Below, piece after piece: positions 1-7,586 of a stretch of 18,735 nucleotides of DNA (position 1 is its first letter; each line of letters opens with the position of its first letter). Source of the DNA: CAYRFQ01 sp964423615 (GTDB lineage Bacteria; Planctomycetota; Planctomycetia; Gemmatales; Gemmataceae); assembly GCA_964423615.1 (NCBI GenBank), contig CAYRFQ010000131.1, forward strand, positions 1 to 18,735, read 5' to 3'. The translations under genes were made by a program, and so were the position numbers. The notes beneath the pieces were generated by a model. That model saw only the letters and a list, made by a program, of their open reading frames with translations, did not search any database and had not been told where the DNA came from.

Positions 1-2273
1 AATTCTTCCCAGGTAATCCCCAAACCCTCAAGAGGCTCTTCGAATGGTTTGAGGTAAGTGGTACGAAACTCATCCGCGAATAAGTGAGTTTCTTTCATGG
101 GGCCCTTGCCGAATTTCACTGTTATCTTTTCTGGGCTCGCAAGCACTTCCAACCGCCGCCATTTTTTCTCCGGATTTTTCTCGCGATTTGGAACGATAGG
201 AGTGAACAAAAACTGTGTTCCCCCATATCTCCCAAGTTCTTGAAGGGGACCAACCGGTGGTATATTCAGGGGTTTCCAAGATACAGGCCGACCCTTCTTT
301 CTAAAGTCCAAGCAGACCATGAACGGATTTCCTTGCACCTCTCCAGCAGGAGGGAACTCGGCAGCATCGTTGAAGGCGACAGACCAAAATATATCGATCG
401 GTCCAACCGGAGTTACAAGGTGTCGTCCTCCGAAAAACAACCCTACTGTAGAATTGATTTCCCCTTGATCATGCCGGATGTCCGCGGTGATCCGGAATTT
501 CTTCATGTTGTTCGCTGGAACTAATTCGAGCAGACTGTACTCTTTCGATTGAATCCTGAACCAATCTTCTTTTTCTTGTTCGAGAATGGCTCCTTGATTC
601 ATTCGCCATACGTGCCAATCTGGGACGTTAGATACGACATATTCATCCCCGCGTTCAACGAGTTGCTTGATTTCTTCGCGTCTCTTTTTCTTCGCCTTTT
701 TCAATACCGCAACTGCTGGCTCGGGTGTGGCAGCAACTTGATCGAAGTCTGGTTTTGTCGTCGCATGTTTTGGTCCAAAGGCAGTTTTTATCGGCCCATA
801 GTTCATTCCAAGGGCTATCACACTTAACGCCACTAATCCCATTGCAACCGAGGCAGCATAAACTACATTGCGTTGTAAAAATCTCAAACAATGGATTGGC
901 CATGGTCGTGTCGGATCAGGAATACCCTGGAGGTAGGCTGAGAGTCTCTTGCCCAGCTCTTCCACGCTTTGGTATCGATCTTCGGGCTTTTTCTCCAAAC
1001 ATCTTTCGCAGATTATTCTCAAGTCTTTGGGAACGCGATGGTCCAGTGCGGGTGGGGATTCGTTCAAAACCTTCTCGATCCCTTCCGTGGCTCCGTTCGC
1101 TTCGACTACGGGACGACCTGCTAACAAGCGGTATAATATACCTCCCAAGGCGTAGACATCCGCACGTTCATCAATTATTCCCTTGCTCCCTTGTGCTTGT
1201 TCTGGGGCCATGTATGAGACCGTCCCGACGACCACACCGTCTCGAGTCTCCACCGGTTTATGAAAGCTATGCGTTTGTTGCCCACCTTGATCCGGGACCG
1301 ACGTACCATCAGTGATTCGTTGGGTTTGTTCGGCGAAGACGGTGACCTCGGCCGACCCTGATGCGTTGCCTTCAATTCCTTTCGCCAGTCCAAAGTCACT
1401 GATTTTCAATACCGTCCCTTCGAAAAAAAGAGGGGCCCACTTGGGTTCTCCATTGAACCGTTGCAAGGAATCTGTTTGGGGAAAGCAAACCAAAACATTC
1501 GATGGCTTCAAGTCCCGGTGGATGACTTGACTTTTGTGAGCATTGAGAACGGCCTCGGCAAGCACTTTCACGACTTGAGCCGCTTGCTTGGGAGGTAGAC
1601 CCTCTCCCTTCTTGAGGTAATCTCGCAACGTCCCACCGTTGGCGAATTCCATCGTGAAGTAAGGGATTCCATCAAACTCGTCCGCGTGAAAGATAGATAC
1701 TATGTCGTTGTGTTTGAGTTTCGCGAGAGTTCGCATTTCCTGCTTGAAACGTTTGACGTCCTCAGCCGTTAAATCGCCATGAAAACAGGTCTTGAGAGCC
1801 TCCGAACGATTCAAATTGTCATTCCACGCGAGATAAACGATTCCCATACCTCCACGCCCAAGTTCTTTTTGGATCGTGTAACCTGGAATTTTGGGAAACC
1901 GGTTTGCCGCATCCGATTCCAGATCGCTCTGCAAGTGTAGATTGAGAAGTTTGCCACGATCAGAACTGTGGAGTCCATTCCGACCAGCTGCTGGTGGGTC
2001 GGTCGGACCAAAAAGATCCCCAAGGACAGAATCTGCGTTTGGCACCAAATTGAGATAATGCTCGACTGTTGGTGAACTCCCCTTCTTTCGTGCGTACTCG
2101 ACTTCGAGTGCCACCAACTCTCGAACCAAACCAAGCAGTTCTTGACCTGCAAAACCATCCAGGTGATCCTGAATCGCAGGCTCATTTCCTGCCAAGATGT
2201 CGTCCTCAAACGCATCGCAAACCTTGTTAATTCGTTCCTTGGATTCCAACGACAAATTCATCGAATGTAACAT
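1..2273 (-). CDS. Membrane-anchored Hanks-type Ser/Thr protein kinase (3' end outside window)
   Basis: An uninterrupted frame of 757 codons runs from ATG at 2273 to the left edge with no stop, so the C-terminus is missing. Residues 1-125 are a helical acidic N-terminal extension. The kinase domain spans about 132-450: glycine loop GRGGMGIVY (139-147), ATP lysine K161 in EALK, alpha-C glutamate E179, catalytic HRDLKPSN (252-259), DFG (293-295) and APEQ (356-359). All catalytic residues are present, so it should be active. Two insertions stand out: about 20 residues between the catalytic loop and DFG, and a long activation segment of about 55 residues before GTVSYMAPE. One transmembrane helix (about 469-491) puts the kinase in the cytoplasm. 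A lysine/arginine-rich stretch follows, then a beta-rich extracytoplasmic domain (about 545 onward) resembling DUF1080/LamG-like sensor folds (inference). The ECF sigma gene lies 166 bp upstream on the same strand. The Shine-Dalgarno site is weak. Substrates are unknown. Confidence 0.93.
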   Translation of the reverse strand, partial: MLHSMNLSLESKERINKVCDAFEDDILAGNEPAIQDHLDGFAGQELLGLVRELVALEVEYARKKGSSPTVEHYLNLVPNADSVLGDLFGPTDPPAAGRNGLHSSDRGKLLNLHLQSDLESDAANRFPKIPGYTIQKELGRGGMGIVYLAWNDNLNRSEALKTCFHGDLTAEDVKRFKQEMRTLAKLKHNDIVSIFHADEFDGIPYFTMEFANGGTLRDYLKKGEGLPPKQAAQVVKVLAEAVLNAHKSQVIHRDLKPSNVLVCFPQTDSLQRFNGEPKWAPLFFEGTVLKISDFGLAKGIEGNASGSAEVTVFAEQTQRITDGTSVPDQGGQQTHSFHKPVETRDGVVVGTVSYMAPEQAQGSKGIIDERADVYALGGILYRLLAGRPVVEANGATEGIEKVLNESPPALDHRVPKDLRIICERCLEKKPEDRYQSVEELGKRLSAYLQGIPDPTRPWPIHCLRFLQRNVVYAASVAMGLVALSVIALGMNYGPIKTAFGPKHATTKPDFDQVAATPEPAVAVLKKAKKKRREEIKQLVERGDEYVVSNVPDWHVWRMNQGAILEQEKEDWFRIQSKEYSLLELVPANNMKKFRITADIRHDQGEINSTVGLFFGGRHLVTPVGPIDIFWSVAFNDAAEFPPAGEVQGNPFMVCLDFRKKGRPVSWKPLNIPPVGPLQELGRYGGTQFLFTPIVPNREKNPEKKWRRLEVLASPEKITVKFGKGPMKETHLFADEFRTTYLKPFEEPLEGLGITWEE

Positions 2274-2439
2274 GGAGCTTTCCCACTACGTTCGGAGGCC
2301 AGAAGAGTGTCGTTTAAAAACCTGACTACGGACAGTAAGTACCGGCTGCGAACAAGGATGCTCGGCCTTGGCTTCTATTAGCGACTCCGCAAAGTTGCGA
2401 CGTTTCCCCCACAGAGTCGGGCATTTTTACACTGGCTTG

Positions 2440-3045
2440 TTAACAAACGTGGTGACCATCATCGGCATATCGATTGCGCCAACGATCACGAATGATATCG
2501 AGATAGCGCTCGACGCTGGTTACTGAGCGCCCAATCTCCTTGGCGATTTCGCTATGCTTGTAGCCCTGAAGTTTGAGGAGGACCACGATCTTGTGGTTCT
2601 TATTGTCCAACAGTTCCAAGAATTCCCGAATCTCATCCGCCATCTCGGCTGCCAGAGCTGGGTCGATTTCTTCACTTTCCGCTTGCCACAAAAGTGGGTT
2701 CCCGTCCTGGTCATCCCCACTAACCTCGCGGCGGCTGTCACGCTTTTGAGCGCAGTCATATTGCCTCTTGTCGGCCACCTTTCGGCGCGTGATCATGGCC
2801 AGCAATTCCCAAAGGTCATCACGATCCTCGAGTTTCGGAAATCGGCCGTTCTCAGCCGCCAAAACGAGACTCTTGAACGCACTGAGGGCAACGTCTTCCT
2901 CGCTAGAGGAAGGATGAGGGTGAGGCCCCAATATAGTTCGAGCAAATCCGACGACTCTCGGGAAATACCCTTTCCAGAGTTCTTCGACGACCTGACGGTC
3001 ACCTTCCTTCAACCGTTGAATTTGTCGGGTAACGGACTTTTCCAC
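2440..3045 (-). CDS. ECF-type RNA polymerase sigma factor, planctomycete kinase-associated type
   Basis: A 201-residue sigma-70 family protein. Region 2 covers about residues 15-95, with EEDVALSAFKSL (49-60) and the family-typical DDLWELLAMITRRK (76-89). A charged linker (95-128) leads into region 4 (about 130-192), with the helix-turn-helix around YKHSEIAKEIGRSVTSVERY (162-181). The frame is open upstream to 3198, but I place the start at GTG 3045: GGGGAG (3053-3058) sits 7 bp before it, and the family begins with a short lead into a sequence like VTRQIQRLKEGDR. ATG 3087 is the alternative. It precedes the Ser/Thr kinase gene, a pairing well known in planctomycetes, where such ECF groups are thought to be controlled by, or act with, the neighbouring kinase. 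No classical anti-sigma gene is visible. Target promoters are unknown. Confidence 0.9.
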   Translation of the reverse strand: MEKSVTRQIQRLKEGDRQVVEELWKGYFPRVVGFARTILGPHPHPSSSEEDVALSAFKSLVLAAENGRFPKLEDRDDLWELLAMITRRKVADKRQYDCAQKRDSRREVSGDDQDGNPLLWQAESEEIDPALAAEMADEIREFLELLDNKNHKIVVLLKLQGYKHSEIAKEIGRSVTSVERYLDIIRDRWRNRYADDGHHVC

Positions 3046-3270
3046 AGGGCATCTCCCCACGATGTTGTACGAGAATTCACTATTCATTGTACACATACAT
3101 TCTCGATTCCTGTACATGAAAATGTCAGGAATTTTCTGTGAAAGCGACCGCCAATGTCGATGGCTCCTATTCTGTTCGATTCGCTGTCGATGGCCCAAAC
3201 TCAGGAGACTTTGGCACCGGCAGCTAATCAGATGCAGCCAGGCCAGAATGTCCGCACCATCGCTTGTATT
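3046..3270 (-). promoter_or_regulatory. Upstream region of the ECF sigma gene with three spaced TGTAC motifs
   Basis: This 225-bp stretch separates the DUF2891 stop from the sigma start and must hold the sigma/kinase promoter if the pair has its own. TGTAC occurs at 3066-3070, 3088-3092 and 3111-3115, extending to the palindrome TGTACA in the latter two. The spacing is 22 and 23 bp, about two helical turns. No convincing -35/-10 pair was found, as expected for an ECF-dependent promoter. Binding of any factor is inference. Confidence 0.25.
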
Positions 3271-4398
3271 TCACTTCGTTGGGGTCGAGAGCATGTACAC
3301 CGCAAAAGACGCCAACCAATGTTCGCCAGCATAGTCTCCACTGGCCACGTATTGCAGTGCGGCTTGGCCATGACGGTCGGCGGACCGGCGGAGTACTTCA
3401 TACGCGGGATGTTCTTTCCCGAGAGCCGCCGCGATATTCCTCATGCACCAAGCCCGGCTGAGGTTCAATCCATCGAGGTGAACAATCTGAGGATCACTAC
3501 GGTCGCTGACCGTGGCAGGCACGAATAACGTCTTCGGTTTCCCCTTCCCAAGCTCTGGCAGAAATTTGGCCAACCACTTGGAGTATTCTTCTTTGGAAAG
3601 CACCCGCCACATCAAGTCCGCTTCAACCAAGCTGGGTGAAAAAAAGTCGTTTCCACCCGGTTCCCACGACGCTGGGATATTCTCGTCGTTTTCGTAATAG
3701 GTTCGGCTACGTCGTTCAATGAGTTGGCGCAGTTTCTTGTGATCCACAGCCCCGGCGTAATCCAATGCAAACGCCAAACCGAACGCCGTGTTCGGATGAA
3801 CTCCAGTGCGGATCGGATAGGTCTGTTTGGGAAGAAATTCGAGGTAACGTTCCACGATTTCTTTTTCGAGAGGCTTAATGTTGTCACGCCAACGTTTTCC
3901 ATCTTCGTCGTTCCAGTCGTGCAATTCCTCCACCAGTTTCAACAACCAAGCCCAACCGTAGGTCCTTTCGAATGATTTCAGATGCGGACGACGAAAATAG
4001 GCTGCCTCCAGATCGAGATTCCTCTTGGTCAGGTGACGCCGCAACACAGCTCGGATTTTGTCCGCGTTATCCAGTTTCGGAAATGTCTTGAGCAATCGGA
4101 TCAACATCCAGTGACTGTGGACGGCCGAATGCCAATCGTAACATCCATAGAATGCTGGATGAAACTCACGAGGTGTTTTCGCATCCTCTTTGTCGTTGAA
4201 AACATGTCCCGGCTTGTTGGGAAACTCCTGTTGAATCCCCTTCAACGCGATCGTTGCCAATTTCGACGCTTGGTCTTCTGTGAGTGCCATGACCTTGTCC
4301 GATGACTTGGGTTGCGCAAATCCGCGATCGATCGCCATCACCAAAATAGACGCGGCTGTCACAATAAAGATTGCAAATGTACGGAAAAATCGTTTCAT
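3271..4398 (-). CDS. DUF2891 family secreted protein
   Basis: A 375-residue protein recognised as DUF2891 by its conserved blocks: YGCYDWHSAVHSHW (84-97), WEPGGNDFFSPSLVEADLM (245-263), HLDGLNLSRAWC (307-318) and GDYAGEHWLASFA (354-366). The mostly helical layout with aromatic, His, Asp and Glu-rich motifs resembles alpha/alpha-barrel carbohydrate-active enzymes, but the family has no established activity that I know of. An N-terminal signal peptide is visible (KRFFR, then a hydrophobic core to about residue 22, with cleavage likely after GFA near residue 28), so it is probably exported. I chose ATG 4398 because it places the signal peptide at the terminus; GTG 4440 would add 14 mostly basic residues. 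It lies upstream of, and co-directional with, the sigma/kinase pair, and divergent from the PP2C gene. The 225-bp gap to sigma makes a single operon uncertain. Confidence 0.85.
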   Translation of the reverse strand: MKRFFRTFAIFIVTAASILVMAIDRGFAQPKSSDKVMALTEDQASKLATIALKGIQQEFPNKPGHVFNDKEDAKTPREFHPAFYGCYDWHSAVHSHWMLIRLLKTFPKLDNADKIRAVLRRHLTKRNLDLEAAYFRRPHLKSFERTYGWAWLLKLVEELHDWNDEDGKRWRDNIKPLEKEIVERYLEFLPKQTYPIRTGVHPNTAFGLAFALDYAGAVDHKKLRQLIERRSRTYYENDENIPASWEPGGNDFFSPSLVEADLMWRVLSKEEYSKWLAKFLPELGKGKPKTLFVPATVSDRSDPQIVHLDGLNLSRAWCMRNIAAALGKEHPAYEVLRRSADRHGQAALQYVASGDYAGEHWLASFAVYMLSTPTK

Positions 4399-4460
4399 GG
4401 AAATCGTTGCCCTGGGAGATCGAGTTTTCGTTTTCTTCACTAAAATTCGCTCGTCCGAAC

Positions 4461-4498
4461 AGTGGATTTACCAGCGAATCAATCCACTTTTCTTTTTG
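4461..4498 (+). other. Hairpin with T-rich tail in the DUF2891/PP2C divergent region
   Basis: AGTGGAT (4461-4467) is the exact reverse complement of ATCCACT (4482-4488), with a 14-nt loop, followed by TTTCTTTTT. It looks like a weak intrinsic terminator on the plus strand, but no plus-strand gene lies upstream of it. It could instead be an operator or the 5' leader structure of a minus-strand transcript. Confidence 0.3.
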
Positions 4499-4500
4499 CC

Positions 4501-4509
4501 TGGTATACG
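4501..4509 (+). promoter_or_regulatory. Possible extended -10 promoter for the PP2C gene
   Basis: TGGTATACG fits an extended -10 element (TGn followed by TATACG). No good -35 hexamer is seen 17 bp upstream. Transcription would start near 4516, giving a leader of about 70 nt before ATG 4587. Confidence 0.3.
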
Positions 4510-4586
4510 AGTTGCGTCAAAGGAAAAAGTCGTCCTCTTTTGTCGGCAGACTTATCCCTTTTGGCTATCTACTTCGAGAGCGAGTA

Positions 4587-5489
4587 ATGAACGTCGATAT
4601 CACCAGCAAAAGTACATTCGTAACCCCATCCGACATGGACACCGGAAAGTTTCGAGCCCTCAGCAAACAATTACAAGTTCGGAGCCACGGGCTCACCGAC
4701 ATCGGCAAGCGCAGAACGAACGAAGACCAATTCGCGATCGCCGAGTTGAGAAAAGTGATGCGCGTTCTAAACTCTAGCTTTTCTCAACCTCAAGAACACG
4801 TTGCTCAAGAAGTTGGGCACCTCTTCGTCGTGGCAGATGGCGTTGGCGGACATGCCGGAGGTCAAGAAGCCAGTCAGGCCGCTGTGACCGAACTCGAAGA
4901 CTTTTTGCTCGACATGTTTTGTTGGTTTTACGACCTCCACACCGGCGAGGAAGCCCCGGTCTTTCACGAGTTCCAACAAGCCTTGGCCCAAGTCGATGCA
5001 CGCGTTATCGCCGAAGGACAGAGACACCCGCAACTCACCGGCATGAGCACCACCCTCACGATGGGCCTATTGCTCGACGACTACCTCTTCGTCGGGCACG
5101 CCGGAGACTCTCGGTGTTATTTGTACCGCGAGGCCGAGTTGGTACCCATCACGAAAGACCACACTTTGGCCGCGGACATAGCGGAGGCGGAAAACAGAGA
5201 TGTCAACGAAATGAAAACTACATCGAACTTATGGACGAACGTCCTGACGAACGCAATCGGAGGGCAGTCAACCGGCATCCGGGTCGACGTTCACAAACTG
5301 CAACTCAACCAAGGCGACTGGTTGTTGTTCTGCACCGATGGACTCCCGAATGTGTTGAGCAAGTCCGAAATCAACAACACACTCGCATCCTCAACAGACC
5401 CTCGGGCCGCTTGCAAGTCCCTCATCGGCATGGTCCAGGAAAGCGGAGGCAGCGACAACACAACAATCATTACTGTGGAAATCCAATGA
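4587..5489 (+). CDS. PP2C-family Ser/Thr protein phosphatase
   Basis: A 300-residue metal-dependent protein phosphatase (PPM/PP2C, Stp1/PrpC-like), the usual antagonist of Hanks-type kinases. The canonical motifs are intact: GLTDIGKRRTNEDQ (35-48, metal/phosphate site), FVVADGVGGHAGG (80-92), STTLTMGLLLDDYLFVGHAGDSR (154-176), LLFCTDGLPN (246-255) and GGSDNTTIITVEI (287-299). All metal-binding aspartates are therefore present and it should be active. There is no transmembrane segment or signal peptide, so it is cytoplasmic. The frame is open upstream to 4371. I start at ATG 4587 because the preceding translation has no PP2C similarity and a purine-rich GAGAGCGAG lies just upstream; ATG 4635 is also possible. 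It is divergent from DUF2891 and lies 2.3 kb from the kinase, so action on that kinase or its targets is plausible but inferred. Confidence 0.93.
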   Translation: MNVDITSKSTFVTPSDMDTGKFRALSKQLQVRSHGLTDIGKRRTNEDQFAIAELRKVMRVLNSSFSQPQEHVAQEVGHLFVVADGVGGHAGGQEASQAAVTELEDFLLDMFCWFYDLHTGEEAPVFHEFQQALAQVDARVIAEGQRHPQLTGMSTTLTMGLLLDDYLFVGHAGDSRCYLYREAELVPITKDHTLAADIAEAENRDVNEMKTTSNLWTNVLTNAIGGQSTGIRVDVHKLQLNQGDWLLFCTDGLPNVLSKSEINNTLASSTDPRAACKSLIGMVQESGGSDNTTIITVEIQ

Positions 5490-5530
5490 CCCTCCGATCA
5501 GTTCGAACAACGCCTGCTCCGCATCGAAAA

Positions 5531-6055
5531 TCAGGCCGCTTGCTCGTACATTCGTCGGACCGAGTCCTTCGACAATGTCACAAACGTGAACACACCGAGC
5601 CCAGTCCCGAGCGGAACCTGGAGGCACGCCAGCCCGGCCACCACGAGCGAAAACACTCGACTCTGCCGAGCCCGAATTTTCATTCCGCTGATGATCGCCA
5701 GAATTCCCATGAGTTGTGCCAGGGTGACCATCGCGATTCCAACAAAGATGATGATGAAGGCGAAAAACCGCAGTTCTGGAGGTGGAATCGGCGCTCCGCC
5801 GGCGCCATTGAGCATCATTATCCCACCAATGACGTAGATGATCGGTATCAGCCCGAAGAAGCAAGTAATCCCGCCGAACACGAAATGCAGGATGCTGATC
5901 AAATTCAACGTCTCGACGTCCCGCTCCCCTTCACGATCGTCATATCGACGACGACGACGCATCCGTCGGTCGTAATCGTCATCCCACCGATCTGGGTAAT
6001 CATCCGGGTCCCGTCGATATCGATCCTCACCTTCGTACCGGTCTTCTCGGGACAT
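5531..6055 (-). CDS. Small multi-pass membrane protein with Asp/Arg-rich N-terminus
   Basis: 174 residues. Residues 1-47 are a low-complexity cytoplasmic tail of Asp, Arg and Tyr, including an RRRRR run at 33-37. Hydrophobic segments follow at about 50-83 (long enough for two helices with a short turn), 96-125 and 132-161. A short charged tail ends in SVRRMYEQ, as in DUF4190-like small planctomycete membrane proteins. The overall layout suggests four helices with both termini in the cytoplasm. The start is well supported: AGGAG lies 6 bp before ATG 6055. No enzymatic motif is seen and function is unknown. It converges on the PP2C gene with a 41-bp gap. Its upstream region is occupied almost at once (36 bp before the ATG) by a dispersed repeat, so its promoter may lie within that element. 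Confidence 0.8.
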   Translation of the reverse strand: MSREDRYEGEDRYRRDPDDYPDRWDDDYDRRMRRRRRYDDREGERDVETLNLISILHFVFGGITCFFGLIPIIYVIGGIMMLNGAGGAPIPPPELRFFAFIIIFVGIAMVTLAQLMGILAIISGMKIRARQSRVFSLVVAGLACLQVPLGTGLGVFTFVTLSKDSVRRMYEQAA

Positions 6056-6090
6056 GCGAGACTCCTGTCATGACATCGAGCCAACGATCC

Positions 6091-6312
6091 AAACTGCGTT
6101 CCATCTGAACCCGCAACTTTCCCTCACCCTGAATCCATATCGGAAGTGCCGAAGCGTTTTCCAAGCCGTTCTCCCCTCGGGTAGTCGGCTAAACAAGTTT
6201 CGTGTTTTTGATTTTCAGCCCTGGAGGAGCGAGAGATCCTGGTCGTGCGGGAAAACCCACGAAACCCAACGAACCAGAACGAACACGACACGTTTTGATC
6301 CGTCCACCCAAG
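6091..6312 (+). repeat. Dispersed intergenic repeat, copy A (~220 bp)
   Basis: This stretch aligns along its whole length with 18372-18642. Shared blocks in the same order include AAACTG..TTCCAT near the start, CCTGAATCC (6128), GTTTTCCAA, TAGTCGGCTAAACAAGT (6182-6198), TCGTGTT, GAGATCCTGG, the CGTGCG..CCCACG inverted repeat, and AGAACGAACA. Copy A lacks the extra 46-bp unit present in copy B. It carries no plausible gene: the 98-codon frame at 6054-6350 is a by-product. The exact ends are estimates by eye. Confidence 0.8.
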
Positions 6313-6406
6313 GCCAAGTTCATCATAGTCTGGTAAGAGTGGTCAGGTAGTTGAGCGTCTAGGGTTAAAGGCCTCGGGCGGCCATTCCATTAGCCGTGCA
6401 GGTCTC
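6313..6406. other. Remainder of the 6056-6491 gene-free region
   Basis: The 436-bp gap between the membrane protein and the substrate-binding protein holds copy A of the dispersed repeat, this short unassigned segment with a GGCC-rich palindrome (6370-6382), and a terminator. I see no open frame with a ribosome binding site and no tRNA. Confidence 0.4.
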
Positions 6407-6457
6407 AAAAAACCGAGCGAAGCCAAGAACGCGCTACCCTCAACTGCTCGGGTTTTG
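6407..6457 (-). terminator. Intrinsic terminator of the substrate-binding protein gene
   Basis: Read on the minus strand, AAAACCCGAGC is followed, after about 27 nt, by GCTCGGTTTTTT. Stem arms are 6446-6456 and 6407-6418, with a one-base bulge and a run of six T at the end. It lies 35 bp beyond the stop codon of the gene that ends at 6492. Because of the A/T symmetry it could work in both directions. Confidence 0.65.
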
Positions 6458-6491
6458 TGAACCCTACCCAACACAAACGCGAACCACCTCG

Positions 6492-7586
6492 TTACTCACC
6501 GCGGAGTTCCTTGAGCTCTGCAAGTTTGCTGCTCGCCGTAACACCCTCCATTTTCTCCGGCCAGGCACTATCGAAGTTCGTATCGTTCTTGATCTCGAAA
6601 GCCACATCTTTCTTGACGACGTGGAAGGGAATGTACATCAGTTTGTTCTGCGGAATTCCGGCGTCTTTTTCCCGTGCTAACGCCGCCAGGACGCGAATGG
6701 ACTCGGATCCAAACTTGTACGGTTGCTGCATGACCGTACCGTAAACCTCTCCGGCGATGATCCCCTGGAGAGTCGGAAACTCCTCGTCGAACCCAACGAT
6801 TTTCGTTTTACCCTTGGCTTCCGGGTTCCGCTGTACCGCTTTCAAAATGGCGGGAGGATTGTAGGCCCACAAACCGACCATGCCAAACTTGTCGAGATTG
6901 CCGGTATTTTTATTCAGAACGTCGGTCGCGTTGTCGAAGGCAACTTCTTCGTCGACCTTGTCAGTGTAAGGACCGCCGGTGGAACTCTGTCCGTAGATCG
7001 TGTATTTCCCAATCGGCGTCAGACCGTCCTTGATCTTTGTGTACGTGTTCTTCTCCCCAGACAATTCATCGAGGACCCCATCTCGGCGTTTTTGGGCATT
7101 GATCGGTTCGATCATTCCAACAAATAACGCTACAGTGCCCCCCGCCGACATCGTTTCCTTCACTAGCTTGCCCACCGCTCGTCCGGCGTTGTAGTTGTCC
7201 GTCCCAATGTAACAAACTCGACCACTCTCGGTTGCGTCGTTGTCCACAGTCACCAAATTCACCTTCTTTGCCACCTCATCGAGGTAGTCGGCTTGATTCT
7301 CGGGGTCGATGACGCTCACCGCGATTCCTTTGCAACCTTTCGCAATCAGATCGTCAATGGCTTCCTTTTGTTTTTCGGCCGTTGGCTGAGCAGGATAACG
7401 GAACAGGAGTTCAACGTCGTGCTCCTCGGCGGCGGCCTTGGCTCCCGCTTCCGCGTAGCTCCAGAAGTTCGCAGTGTTATTCGACACAAACCCAATTTTG
7501 ATCTTTTTCGACTTATTCCAACACCCAGGCAGAACAGTCAACGAAGCCAGAAACAACACGAGCAGAGAGAGGCGGAACAATTTCAT
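6492..7586 (-). CDS. Periplasmic sugar-type ABC substrate-binding lipoprotein
   Basis: 364 residues, matching the ribose/galactose-type periplasmic-binding family (Peripla_BP_4, RbsB-like). The signal peptide has a lipobox LPGC with the lipidated Cys at 22, so the protein is membrane-tethered outside the cytoplasm. After it comes KIKIGFVSNNTANFWSYAEAG, the usual first strand and ligand loop, then an ...EAIDDLIAKGCKGIAVSVID... block and a ...YIGTDNYNAGRAVG... block near the hinge. KIVGFDEEFPTLQGIIAGEV and GTVMQQPYKFG mark the second lobe. The length is normal for the family. The start at ATG 7586 is preceded by CGGGAA. No permease or ATPase gene lies beside it in this window, so it either works with a distant transporter or serves as a stand-alone binding or sensing protein. 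The sugar is not predictable by eye. It ends in a good intrinsic terminator and is probably monocistronic. Confidence 0.9.
   Translation of the reverse strand: MKLFRLSLLVLFLASLTVLPGCWNKSKKIKIGFVSNNTANFWSYAEAGAKAAAEEHDVELLFRYPAQPTAEKQKEAIDDLIAKGCKGIAVSVIDPENQADYLDEVAKKVNLVTVDNDATESGRVCYIGTDNYNAGRAVGKLVKETMSAGGTVALFVGMIEPINAQKRRDGVLDELSGEKNTYTKIKDGLTPIGKYTIYGQSSTGGPYTDKVDEEVAFDNATDVLNKNTGNLDKFGMVGLWAYNPPAILKAVQRNPEAKGKTKIVGFDEEFPTLQGIIAGEVYGTVMQQPYKFGSESIRVLAALAREKDAGIPQNKLMYIPFHVVKKDVAFEIKNDTNFDSAWPEKMEGVTASSKLAELKELRGE

Noticed and set aside
725..1315. 196-codon plus-strand frame opposite the kinase gene
   Set aside because: It lies wholly antisense to the conserved kinase domain, has no ribosome binding site and its translation has no protein-like pattern.
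1811..2215. Minus-strand 134-codon frame overlapping the kinase
   Set aside because: It is the same strand in another frame; the kinase frame continues through without interruption, so this is a shadow and not a frameshift remnant.
6054..6350. 98-codon plus-strand frame between two minus-strand genes
   Set aside because: It falls on copy A of the dispersed repeat and has low-quality composition with no ribosome binding site.
6313..6406. tRNA or known small RNA gene
   Set aside because: No acceptor stem, T-loop consensus or CCA end could be fitted; only short GC palindromes are present.
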